This document shows positions 34,795 through 45,600 of a stretch of DNA of 64,000 bases, piece after piece. Both the position numbers and the translations under genes were made by a program. Each line of letters starts with the position of its first letter. The first letter of the stretch is position 1. The notes beneath the pieces are model-generated. The model did not search any database. It was not told the DNA's origin and worked only from the letters and a program-made list of their open reading frames with translations. This stretch comes from Pomphorhynchus laevis (lineage: Eukaryota > Acanthocephala > Palaeacanthocephala > Echinorhynchida > Pomphorhynchidae): contig WNNJ02000704.1 in NCBI GenBank assembly GCA_012934845.2, forward strand, positions 62,001-126,000, read 5' to 3'.

Positions 34795-34915
34795 CTTTTT
34801 AAAAAGTTACGCAGGCAGCCGAAACGTCATCGAGATGGCTCATACCACTGATGAGCGCTGCCTGTCATCTCTGACGCTTAGTAGTGACAAATAGTATGCT
34901 GATCATTAAGTGTAG
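34795..34915 (+). repeat. repeat family A copy 4, best preserved core
   Basis: CAGGCAGC (34812-34819) pairs perfectly with GCTGCCTG (34857-34864). Between them lie CGAAAC (34820-34825), the hairpin GTCATCGAGATGGC and CTGATGAG (34848-34855). Flanks match 34440-34535 (ctgacg...tagtgac, agtatg.tgatc). Confidence 0.75.
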
Positions 34916-35032
34916 TTCAGTTAATTACCGACAGCAGCTTTCAATATATAGGTGTAACAACAAATTATATATATGTATATATATTCGAAACATCTAATTA
35001 AGCTGCGAGTGGGATCTGTAACATATGCGATC

Positions 35033-35273
35033 ATATAGTTGAAATTAAATAAGGAAAAACCAGAAAATTCGACCAAAAAGTTTGTTTTCTTGACGTTTCG
35101 TCCTTCTAGGGCCTTTTCAAAATCGTAAGGGGTCAGTGATCAAGAATGTTTAAACATTCCTAATCAATAACTACTTACAATTTTGAAAAAACCCTAGAAG
35201 GGTGAAACGTCAAGAGAACAAACTTTTTGGTCAAATTTTCCGGTTTTTGCTTATTTAATTTTAACCATATATA
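35033..35273. mobile_element. fold-back MITE-like element
   Basis: The left arm (from gttgaaattaaataagg) and right arm (to cttatttaattttaac) are reverse complements over roughly 110 bases each with scattered mismatches. They include ccaaaaagtttgtt and cttgacgtttc facing gaaacgtcaag. Flanked by TA-rich DNA, consistent with a TA-type target. No coding potential. Confidence 0.75.
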
Positions 35274-35400
35274 TAATTAATTATATATATATTAATATAT
35301 ATTAATTATATATAATTAAATATATATAATTATATATATTAATTATATATTATTAGCTTGCTAATTACAAGCTAATAATATATATACTACATTAAGTGTA
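35274..35400. repeat. TA-rich simple repeat
   Basis: Runs of tatata/attaat, probably grown from the fold-back insertion target. Confidence 0.7.
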
Positions 35401-35999
35401 GTTCTGTTTTTCGAGCTTTAAACACTGTTTAAGCGTGTGTTAAGGTGCCTATAGATGATTATTAAAGTCACGGTACTGATGAGTTCCGTTAGAGCGAAAT
35501 GCGTCTACCATTGTTGAAGTTTGTCGTCACACATAGGATGACTGGGCATACGTAGCGACTTTGAATATTGCGAGAATAATTCGGTTATATTTCTTGATCT
35601 GATGAGGATATATAGAATGATGCCTAGTGTTTATGCATCATCATGGAGAAAATATAGTGATTTATTTACGAGTACACCATTGTGTGTCCCAGGGCAGGTG
35701 TTACAACAAATTATATATATTGAAAGTATCAATAGGGTTATTTGAACCACAGCTTGGGATCCTTGTTTCTGTCGGATTCATAAATATATCAAAATAGGTA
35801 AGGATATAAAATTAAACCAATATACTTACCGATTTATATACTTACCTATTTTGATATATATAACCTTTGTAACCAACGGATACGCATTTGTGACTTATAC
35901 AGAATAACTAGAATGTCTACACACAAATCAAGCCAGTAAAAACGCTTTATGCACCTGAGCTTCATCTAGCATCGTGAGGAATTACCTGTGTCTTAACAG

Positions 36000-36200
36000 T
36001 TATCACAAAAGCAGTCAAACACACCCTAACCACTTCATTCGACTGACGATGACTGCTGGGTGGTTAGGAACGTCTTGGAATTATACATTAGATTGATGGA
36101 GCTGATGATCGAAGTCCAGTTATTTAGCAGCAAATATGAGTTAAAAATCAATCGTAGCCAGTTTTGGCTCCTGGACCACAGTTTTAAGCGATTTTTCGCA
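36000..36200 (+). repeat. repeat family B copy, plus strand
   Basis: Inverted relative to 6600-6800. GCAGTC (36011-36016), CTGACGA (36043-36049) and GACTGC (36051-36056) are kept, but the GAAAC box has become CAAAC. The flank up to 36200 (gcgatttttcgca) matches the other copies. Confidence 0.7.
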
Positions 36201-36357
36201 CTAACTATATATATCCTTTACAATATATTTACCACTTAAATGCAAAATAAAAATTAAATGCTAAATAAAAATTCAAATACAATCATTCGTCACATTAAAT
36301 TTTTATAAATTATTATTATTTTTTAATTTTGATTATTTTTTTAGATATTATAATTTT

Positions 36358-37155
36358 TTAGCCAAAAGGATTTATACATTTAAGGTTGCCCGCAAATGGC
36401 CCTGTATTATACCAGTTTTTATATGAATTTTGTGTTGATCGTGGTATGCGGAACGCCAGAGAGCACATTTTTGCGAGGGAGACTCCTATTTGGCGACGTA
36501 ACTTCGCTATGTTTTCCGCGTATGAGCGATTCCCTCTAGCGGTAGTCGATGCTGCTACCCGCTTCAGCAATGCACTCATTTCAACTCCAGTACCTCCAGA
36601 AGAGGAAATTATCAAGGGAGCAAATCCAGCTCGTTCGAATGTGTTTACACGCTCTACATACTTCGCACGCTTTCTGTTCTCGTGATACACCAATGTGCTC
36701 TCTGGGCTGCGTGCGGCATGTGACTGAGCGTGGATGTTGAAAATTGAGACGTCAAAGAACGTCCGCTCTGTTGGGATACCAAATAAACCAGTACAAGCAA
36801 AGTCTAGACGATCATTGCGGTCTTTGCAAGTAGATGCTTTTTCAAATGAATAATTTGATTCTATTAGTGTCAGCAGAGGCTCGGTTACGATATTTTGACT
36901 TGCACCTGATAACAAGTTTCGCAGGAGATCACGAATCGCATTGTGTCTGATTATTGTCTTGCCAGATAGACTACAAGAGAGAGTGTGAGTAACAGAATTA
37001 TCCTCCCCACAAACGCATGTCTTAAACGCGTTGACAAGTGGCCATCCGTATCTGGTTGACAAACCATCATAAAACTCCTCGCGACGTAGTCTGTATAACC
37101 GATCATCGTTAACCCTGGCAGAAAGCCAAGTAGAAGAGCCTTTTAAACAATACAC
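36358..37155 (-). CDS. mobile-element ORF with Cys ribbon and nuclease-like domain, copy 1
   Basis: A 265-codon open frame. It starts with YxLxREEFYDGLSTRYGWP, then CVCGEDNSVTHTLSCSLSG (a Cys/His cluster of the form CxC...H..C), RHNAIRDLL, RLDFACTGLFG, ERTFFDVSIFN, KRAKYVERV and a C-terminal helix-rich part ending SLAFRIPRSTQ. The D...ER-T-x-x-D-V spacing suggests a PD-(D/E)XK-type nuclease fold. Similar ORFs are widespread in invertebrate genomes as part of mobile elements; I infer the same here because a second copy lies at 60829-61635. The 5' part of the element is missing. No function is proven. Confidence 0.6.
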   Translation of the reverse strand: MYCLKGSSTWLSARVNDDRLYRLRREEFYDGLSTRYGWPLVNAFKTCVCGEDNSVTHTLSCSLSGKTIIRHNAIRDLLRNLLSGASQNIVTEPLLTLIESNYSFEKASTCKDRNDRLDFACTGLFGIPTERTFFDVSIFNIHAQSHAARSPESTLVYHENRKRAKYVERVNTFERAGFAPLIISSSGGTGVEMSALLKRVAASTTARGNRSYAENIAKLRRQIGVSLAKMCSLAFRIPRSTQNSYKNWYNTGPFAGNLKCINPFG

Positions 37156-37928
37156 ATTATTGTTTAAATATTTTCATATTGTTTGATTAATTAAATTGCT
37201 ACATTTACTATAATGTAACAATATAATGTGGTCTGCGTCGCTTTGACCACACATCTACACATCTTACTCAACTCGCCTGGTCTAATTGTAAAATTCAATT
37301 TTAATTGAAATTAATAAAATTGTCATTGTCACTATAACGTCAAAGTACAGGTTAAAATATTTTTAGAAAATAAAAAATTAATTTGTATACCACAAAATAA
37401 ATTCAAGTAAAGTCATGTTATTACATTCTAATAAAATACATGAAATGTATTATCAGTAACGTCTGTCTCCTGAAGTATTCATGTACTTCATAAACTCAAG
37501 GGGGAACTTTTTAGACAAGTTATTGACGAGAACTTCTCTGAACTTGGAAATTGCTTCAAACTTTCCTTTGCCATCTTGATTTTTACTGTATGCACGCTGC
37601 ATGACCTCGCGCGAATATAATTCTGGGTTTATATTGTTGTCGATGTACCTTTAGAATGTATGAAATGTTATGATTACTACTAAACTGAAATATGTTTACA
37701 CATTTCAGTTCATTTATCCAAATTAATTTAAAATTATAATTAAATATCCGCTTATCTCTCAGCTTCATGTTGTTAAAACATTCTTGTTAAAACTACTTAC
37801 AATGAGCCACTGACGAAGCCGTAAAACGGCGAAAGCTCTGGCAATTATATAATAACTAACTCAGCCTTTGATCTGATTAACTTTTGCATTTCATACACAT
37901 TATTGTTTAAATATTTTCATATTGTTTT
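37148..37928. repeat. 35-bp direct repeats flanking MED10 exon 2
   Basis: The 35-base string from atacacattattg to tattgttt occurs at about 37148-37182 and again at about 37894-37928, on either side of the last MED10 exon. The left copy also marks the 5' limit of the 36358-37155 ORF. Confidence 0.75.
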
Positions 37929-40900
37929 TTAATGTAATTTAAAATTTAATTTTTAATTTAAAAGGAACAATTTCAAAATTAAAAAATCGATCCAGCACAA
38001 CATTTTCAACCTAGCGTTATTTAACTAGCACACGAATTTTGATAAGGCTTCTGGAATCATATATGTGCAATACGATTAATAAATTATATCAAATTCACAA
38101 ATATTTTTAAGAGTCCATGATTAGTGATTTTGAGTTACATGAAATCCAATTTAGCTACAAAAAATCAAATCTTCTGTAATACAGACACTTGATATTTTGA
38201 AATAGTTTCGTAAGTGATGTGTTTCTGCAAACGGCATCTCAGACGATCCTTAAAATAAAATATTTTATATTTAAAATAGCTAATCTTTTAATAATATCTT
38301 GCATTTACAAGGCAATATGATAAAAACAAAAATTAATTTAAAAACCATTTTGATGCTGCACTCATGCTCGATTATATTTGGATACGCCACACGGCTGAGA
38401 AGTATGAACAGAACGATAACAGAATAGTAGTTTTGGTCATTGACGTTATTTGCCTTGGAAACGAGAGAATACATCTCTTTATTTTATATTTAAGATAATA
38501 ATAAGTAAATAAAAAGATAATAATTGCACCAATTTTACTGAAGCGTAAATACTGCCGTGTGGACTTTTTTAGGCATACAGGCACACAACAAAATTTAACT
38601 TTATGATAAAGATACGAATTATAAAATTGATTAATTCATATTTTAAAACATCAATCAATTTCTTAAAAATACTCTAAATCACATAAAAAAATAAATATAA
38701 CATATTTCATGTGTACACAATGTACACGCGATGGTGTATACTAATAAATTTCCACTAGAAAACAGAAAACATGGCATTTGACTCAAATAGCGATATCAAA
38801 ATGTGATCATGATTTGACATATTATAAACTCTTATTAAATCATATAACTCTAAACATAACTTGATCATTTTTATTTTAATTTAGATCAACGAACACAAGT
38901 TAATTTTTATAATTAATATAAAATAATAAAATAAATAAAATTAAAAATAAACGTCATTTCTATGGATTGACTAATAAATAACAGACGTTGTATCAGAATA
39001 AGAATTAGAGGTCATCAGGAAGAACTGCTATGCTATCAGGTTTCGGCCCCTAACTCCTCTTCCCAACATAGCAGCGGGGCCAAATACATGCTAATGAATT
39101 TAATTTAACAAATAATTTACTATCTCATAGAAGCACCAGTGCTTTTAAGAATAATATTACAATTGAAGTATATTTTCAAAAGCTCAACAGACGTATCAGA
39201 ATAAGAATTAGAGGTCATAAGAATTAGAACTGATTTTGGACGATCTTCACGAAATTCGTCTTGGAGTGAACTCCGACTACGATTGAATTCACTATACCAT
39301 CGATAAACACTGGTCCTTGATGGAGCTTCATCGTCAAAAGTTGAATTAAGTTCATTCATGTACTGCTGCTAAGTTAATCCACGTCTTAAGTTGTAAAAAA
39401 TAATCGCACGAAAATGTTCACGATTTAATTCCATTCTTGGGGGCAGATGAATCTTTTAATTTACTGTAAACAACACAAATAGCGCTCGTATGCTAAAACA
39501 TTAATATTAATATTAATGTTATTAATATTAATAATATTAATAACATTAATAATATTAATGTACATCAAATCAATTGTAAAAAATATTTTTATTATACATT
39601 TAAACATTAAACATATTAAAAATATTAAAACATTTTTATTAAAAATTGTCTTATTTGTTAAAACAAATATGAAAATGATCATTAAAGCTAAATTAAATTT
39701 TCAAGTGAAAGTTGCTATTTGAAATGGAAACTAAAGTCTTGTTGCGCAAAAATTCCCCAAAAGTTTTGCCACCTTTAGTTTTGAGAGGTAATATTAAGTA
39801 AATCATCTAACTAAATGTTAATTAATTTAATTGTTTTGATTATAAATTAATTTATATTTGTAAATAAATTAAATTTATTATTGCCTCCAAAATTAAAACA
39901 GATGATTAAAATAGATAATAAATAACACAAAAAAAAACCTAAAATTTTTGTTTTTATACTTACAAAATATATACTTTGTACAAAAAAAACATAAAAAATT
40001 GAAAGTTCTATTTATGATGAAGTTAAAATGATTTTAAATAAAAATACTTATTTATATTGATTTAATTAATAATTTGATTCTATTTTTTGATTCCTCCAAA
40101 ACAGACAAAGCAAATATTTAAAAGTATTTGCTTTGTCTTAAAGTCATAAAAATGGCGTTTATTTTAAATTTCAATTTTTTATTTTAACTTGATTTAAATT
40201 ATAGAAAATCTTAAAACAATTATTAATTTTATTATTTAATTATTAAATTTTGATTTAGCATTATTATGTTTTTTTATTTTATAATTATATTAAATACGTA
40301 GACTCAGTTAGCTGATTTATGGATGGATAATAAATAATATACTTTGTATTAGAACAAGATACTATATAATCAAATTTCATCAGAGGAAATCCGTCCTTAA
40401 CACGTATTTTGCCACTCTTCTATGCTGAATAGAGGAGTTAGGGGCCGAAAACTTATAGTATTGCAGTTCCTTCTATTGGCCTCTAATCCTTATTCTGATA
40501 CAACGTATGTTATTTATTAGTCAATTCATAAAAATGACGTTTATTTTAAATTTCATTTTTTTAACTTGATTTAAATTATAGAAAATCTAAAAACAATTAT
40601 TTATTTTATTATTTAATTATTAAATTTTGATTTAGCATTATTATGTTTTGTTTATTTTATAATTATATTAAATACGTAGACTCAGTTAGCTGATTTATGG
40701 ATGGATAATAAATAATATACTTTGTATTAGAACAAGATACTATATAATCAAATTTCATCAGAGGAAATCCGTCCTTAACACGTATTTTGCCACTCTTCTA
40801 TGCTGAATAGAGGAGTTAGGGGCCGAAAACTTATAGTATTGCAGTTCCTTCTAATGGCCTCTAATCCTTATTCTGATACAACGTATGTTATTTATTAGTC

Positions 40901-41390
40901 AATTCATAAAAATGACGTTTATTTTCAAATTTCAATTTTTTATTTTGACTTAATTTAAATTATAGAAAATCTAAAAACAATTATTTTATTATTTAATTAT
41001 TAATTTTGATTTAGCATTATTATGTTTTGTTTATTTTATAATTATATTAAATACGTAGACTTTCAAATTTAGCAGCAAACATGGTTGAAACAAAACCATG
41101 TATCTTTTGTATCAACAAAAGATACATGTTTTGAAATGAGTTTATAACAGATTTCTTAATAAAAGTCGATAAACATACCTGATAACTTCTTCAGGTATAA
41201 ACACATCAGTGAACATGTCCTTTTTCAAGTCCAACTGTTGAAAAGATTCAATAATTTGTTGGATTACTGGTGTCGTATTTCGCGAATCGTTTTCAGGAGT
41301 CATGAGATCAAAAGATTCAAGTAAAGAAACAAGATGGTGTATTTCTGACTGTACTTCCTTAACCCCTTGCATTGCCGTTTTGCTCAACAT
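37453..41390 (-). CDS. MED10: Mediator subunit 10
   Basis: Middle-module subunit of the Mediator coactivator. Two exons, 41390-41179 and 37648-37453, split an Arg codon and give 135 residues, the same length as human MED10. Exon 1 starts MLSKTAMQGVKEVQSEIHHL after an in-frame stop and ends IPEEVIR. Exon 2 reads YIDNNINPELYSREVMQRAY, then KNQDGKGKFEAISKFREVL and NNLSKKFPLEFMKYM before TGA. The NPELYxxE...K-x-x-GK pattern is diagnostic. The single intron is 3530 bases and contains a mariner fragment and a tandem array of repeat family C. Confidence 0.93.
37801..37840 (+). repeat. hammerhead-like hairpin in normal order
   Basis: GAGC (37804-37807), CTGACGA (37810-37816), a perfect stem GCCGT-AAA-ACGGC (37818-37830), GAAA (37831-37834), GCTC (37835-37838). 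Outer GAGC and GCTC can pair. It is in the MED10 intron. Confidence 0.45.
37929..38945. other. MED10 intron, nothing recognised
   Basis: AT-rich sequence; open stretches on the minus strand (38280-38584) show no family resemblance. Confidence 0.4.
38946..39110 (-). repeat. repeat family C copy, minus strand
   Basis: Good copy: on the minus strand GGGGCCGAAAC (about 39050-39040) is followed by CTGATGA (39018-39012) and CCTCTAAT. Stem arms AGTTAGGGG and CCTCTAAT can pair with G-U help. A short further piece (agacgtatcagaataag...) recurs at 39189-39225 inside the neighbouring mariner fragment. Confidence 0.75.
39120..39437 (-). mobile_element. mariner transposase N-terminal fragment
   Basis: From the minus-strand ATG near 39435 it reads MELNREHFRAIIFYNLRRGL, then a TAG stop, QQYMNELNSTFDDEAPS, and RTSVYRWYSEFNRSRSSLQD, DEFREDRPKSV. 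This is the paired helix-turn-helix DNA-binding region of a mauritiana-type mariner transposase. The catalytic DDD domain is absent: the sequence after RPKSV is replaced by a short family C-like piece. Truncated and dead. Confidence 0.88.
39480..40143. other. AT-rich simple sequence
   Basis: Long runs of attaat and a 13-base inverted repeat (40104-40116 with 40125-40137, gacaaagcaaata). No gene recognised. Confidence 0.5.
40144..41066 (+). repeat. tandem array of repeat family C, period about 380 bp
   Basis: Two nearly identical monomers (about 40144-40525 and 40526-40906) and a partial third (to about 41066), each with gatggataataaataatat, cctctaatccttattctg and ttattagtcaattcataaaa. Each full monomer holds a decayed core (GGGGCCGAAAAC near 40441/40820, followed by ccttct..tggcctctaatcc). 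It lies in the MED10 intron close to exon 1. Confidence 0.85.
41097..41128. repeat. perfect 14-bp-arm hairpin near MED10 exon 1
   Basis: catgtatcttttgt (41097-41110) and acaaaagatacatg (41115-41128) around atca. Confidence 0.8.
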
Positions 41391-41399
41391 TAACTTTTA

Positions 41400-42030
41400 A
41401 TCTAACCAGATTTTAACTGAATCGATGGTTTGTAAGGATTATGAATTTGAGTCTTCAATTAAATACTAAAGAGCTAGCAAATAGCTTAATATTACCACTC
41501 TTCAAATGAAATTTATTTCTTAAAAACATCATAATATTTCAAATACAAGGTCCCATCAGTTTACATAATATGATAAATTATAAATTATAACTTTTCAATT
41601 AATCTTATAAAAAATTTATTATTACTTAATTTTTTAATTATACCTTATAAGTTAATACATTAATTTAGTTATTACTTATAGCATAAATTACAAATTTACA
41701 GTTTTTTTTCAAATTCATTTAATAAAAGTTAATTTAAAAAATAAAAAAAATAATTAAAATTAATTCCGGTTCTGTGAACTTCAATTTTATCGTTCGATTG
41801 TAGAATTTTCGGTAAGATTATACGGGCTGGAATTATATCAACGAGATAATTTGATATCGAGAGATATCAATCACGATTGATTGAGGTAACAAAACTCATG
41901 TTAATGGATGGAGTTGAAAATGATCGAACACTTTAGTCGGCATTCCAAATACATCAGTCAAATTCTGAAGCTTATCGAATATCAAACATAAATGTATAAG
42001 GACTATCATAATGAAACAAACAACTGAGCT
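41400..42030. other. spacer upstream of MED10
   Basis: AT-rich up to about 41770, then more balanced sequence that may already belong to the gypsy fossil. Confidence 0.35.
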
Positions 42031-45000
42031 CATAAATGATCTTTAATATCACGCTAGATCGAAATTTTTCTTTTGTGGTCGTGAGCGACATCCTCGAAGT
42101 AAGTGCGCAGCCAGACTTTCGCGTTTTCGAATATGCCATAAAATGGGTCATTTTGTGGTTGTTTGTCGGTCAGCTCCTGTTGGGTATACTCCTTCTGCGA
42201 TATATTGCGAAACTTTTGATAAATTTCCATCTGTAGATACTATTTCTTTATTCGCTACAAACTTTGATGCCCAAGCCAAGGCATAGGTGTGGCTAAATAT
42301 TTAATGTGTAATGGAATTACCAGATTCCGAAGCAGTGATAATGTTATTCACAATTCATCATTAGTAGAACATTTGAAGGTAAACCAAACTCCTGGCAAGT
42401 GCAAAATATGTATGGCATCTATTGAACATAAATATGTAATATGTTTCTGCTATATCGTCGACTTTTCTGTCGATGGAATCTAATACAAGCCGATTTACTT
42501 ACAATACTTCGACAATTTATGTGACGTTATTCTCAATCATCATTTTATTTCTCGCTATTAATCAATTACTACGAAATTCAGTAGTGACCGACCTCCGTTT
42601 ATAAAGGGTGCTATATCATCGATTCGAATTACAATAACCTCGCCTTTTTCATCTCTGACAACAGACTGACACCCAATCGCCACAAATTCAGAAGATTTGG
42701 CATCATCATATGTATATTATTAAGTCTGAGATTTCACAAATGCTCAAGCATGACATTATCGAAAGGTGCCAAGCAACATGGAGGACACAAGGGTTCGTGA
42801 CAAGCGGAAATAGCGGTAAATGACATTTAGTCGTAAACTATGCACCAGCAATCAATAAATTTACGCCACTAGAAGCTTATCCTCTTCCGCGGTTTGATAC
42901 AACAACAATAATAATTTATTTAAAGTGGCAAATGCGTGCCAACTGCACGCTTACAAGTCCAATAACTAAAAAGACAGAGCAAAAGTCATAGATAAATTTC
43001 TTAAATTGTTTAAATAAGACTGGATTTGGCGTTTGAAACATGGCATTGAGGTTGATTGACGTACATGAATGGTCAGATGATTCAACGAGAGGAGCAGCAA
43101 CAAGGAAGGAGCGGAAGCCAAAAGAGGTAGAGTAGTCTGGGACATGTAAAAGAAGGGAATTACGGAAACGCAAAGAACAGTAATCAGGTCGAGAATTGTC
43201 GAGAAATGGAAGGTTGAGAAATGAAGGAATAAGAAAAGCTACAAGACGGAAAGGAATGTGAAGACGAATTTGAACATGAGAAAATGGTAAGGCAAATCGA
43301 GAGAAGCAAGATAATAGGATGTATGATCAAAACGACGAAGACGGAGGAGAATTCGGACGGCTGCGTTGATGATGCGTTGTAGTGGAAGAAGAGTGGATTT
43401 AGGTAAGTTGGAAAATAGACTAAGACAATAATCGAGTCTTTAGAAAAGGAGAGAAGAAATGCGAGTCATACAAGAAAGGAAATCGATCAATCTACGAACT
43501 TGTCGGAGGTTGCGGATAATAAAGGTAGATAAGCGTACTTTATCTCTAACGAAAGGTTTAAGCGAAAGTCTGTTGTCGAAATGGAAGCCTAGGAAAACGA
43601 GATTGTCAACGATAGGGAGAATTGTAGAATTTAATGATACGGAATGAGATTCTAAACCGAAGCGTCGAGGTAGGATCCACAATATTTTGGATTTATTAGG
43701 ATTCAGAGTAAGACGAAGAGAAGAACGATGATTGAAAATTGAGTTAATACAGTTGGAAGCAGAAACACTAAGATAATGAATATGATAAGCAGGTGCATGA
43801 GCATAGATGAGAATGTCATCAGCATATTGCATAACATAGAAGTTAAATGTATGAGAACTATAAGACAAATCACCGGGAAGAAAGAAAAGCAAAGGGCCTA
43901 ATACGGAGCATTGTGGAACACAGGACGGGATGGAAGAAGGATGTGAAGGAGAAGAGTTAGAACACACGGGAAAATTACGGTTTGATAGATATGAAGAAAA
44001 TATGATACGCTAGCACAGCAAATCTAGCGATACGCCGTACTCAGCAAAGTTGACTTTAAGTCCGCTTATCATCAATTAGAGCTGCAGTCCTTCGATCACC
44101 AATTTAGGGCATTCGAAGCAGATAACTTTTTATTCTAGCTCAAACAAATCTCTTTTGTTTTGGTCGATGCTCTCGCAATATTTCAGTGGGTAATTGATCA
44201 AATAATATAGGAAAACCTTGCAGGTACTTATGCCTATTTCGACGATTTTAATGGTATGTGGAAACATCATTCCGATTATGACAAACAAGTTGAATAACCT
44301 GGTTAAAACAATTCAAAACTACAATATTACCCTAAACCTCGAAAAATGACAATAATACAAGACTCTTCTAAGTATATCCTAGTATACTAGGATACTTTAT
44401 AAAACACATCAAACTTCGACCTGATTTTGAACTCACAAAGGCGCTTCGTGACATGAAGGTACCAACATGTGAAAAGGAATTAAAGAGGCTGTTAGGAATA
44501 CTTGCCCATTATTCTCATTAGATTAAAAATTACCCAAAGCGAATTCGGTCATTAATCGAATGTAAGTTTTCCCATTAAAGAAGAAATCATTGGACGCATT
44601 TCAATTGATGCGCCAAGATATAATCGAAGCGATGCTGACTAAAATTGATCTCGACAAGCCACTTACGGTCGAAACAGATGCGTCTAACTATGCAATTGGT
44701 GCCGTTCAAATCACAAATTAAAAGCTAATCACGTGGAAGCTAAAATTTGCTAGGTGCTCACTCTTTCGATTTATCGTCATGGCATCAAAAATGGCACTAC
44801 CGATGTATTATCTAGAATAACCTATTAAACTCGTATATATAATATTCTGGACAATGTGACACAAATTCATCGCTCATTCTGTCACGCCAATGTCTCGCGC
44901 TTGTATCAATTTGTGAGAACAAGGAATTTGCGTTTTCTTGTTACTAATATTCGCCAAGTCATCTCTAACTGCCAGACTTGTGCAATGCTCAAACCTTAAT

Positions 45001-45600
45001 ATCATAGATTGCCCACAACTAACCCTATAACAGCTGCCAGGTCATTCGAGAGATTATCGATGAACTTCAATGGACATCTATCAAGTCAGAACAACAGTTA
45101 TATTCTTTCAGTCATTGACACATTTTCAAGATATCCTTTGGCCTTCATATATCCTAATATGTCAACCATTACTGTTATTCAATGCTTGAACATCCTATTC
45201 TTTTTATCGTGTCAGCGTGTATTCATATCAATCGAGGATCAGATTTGATTGCGCACAATTTTAAGTCATTCCTTTTCAAGAATGGTATAACTCTCAGTCA
45301 TTCCAGTCGGTACAATCCAACCGAGAATTCTAAGATCCAACGAACCAATGGAACTATATGTCGATCTATCAAATTCGCTTTGTCGTGGAAGAAACTCAAT
45401 ATATCACACTGGCAATAGCTCTACACTATATTCGATCACTGTTGTGTAGCTACAAGCCGTACACCCCACGATCGTTTATCAAGTTCAAACGACGAATGAG
45501 TTCAGACTTAGATATGTTCAATTGGTTGCTTAATCTAAAGTTAGAAGTCCTCAATGGACATACAAATCTTCATGAATACGAATAAAATAAGTAGTTAAGT
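42030..45600 (+). mobile_element. Ty3/gypsy-type element fossil, broken
   Basis: A decayed LTR retroelement of the gypsy group. Parts recognised in order: a CCHC-type zinc knuckle near 42100-42200, start of the reverse transcriptase up to 42900, the rest of the reverse transcriptase at about 44010-44300, RNase H near 44590-44800, and integrase pieces at about 44860-45420. A LINE copy (42901-44002) is inserted in the reverse transcriptase with a 6-base flanking repeat (tgatac). No LTRs were recognised. The element has many breaks, roughly ten or more, and is old. Confidence 0.8.
42901..44002 (-). mobile_element. LINE-A copy 1 (CR1/L2-like), 5'-truncated, inside the gypsy fossil
   Basis: Minus-strand non-LTR retrotransposon 3' half. 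The reverse transcriptase part (43967-43440) reads PQCSVLGPLLFFLPGDLSY, VMQYADDILIYAHAPAY and NPNKSKILWILPRRFG, then VFLGFHFDNRLSLKPF. The 3' end carries LLLHVPDYSTSFGFRSFLVA and finishes in a short TTG/TTA repeat tail, the usual CR1/L2 ending. A direct repeat tgatac flanks it (42895-42900 and 44003-44008). The catalytic YADD is intact; the 5' two-thirds is missing and the frame shifts after ISSLLF. Confidence 0.88.

Noticed and set aside
43459-43647. Plus-strand frame MRVIQERKSINLRTC (and its mirror at 51184-51372)
   Set aside because: Antisense shadow of the LINE-A reverse transcriptase region in both copies.
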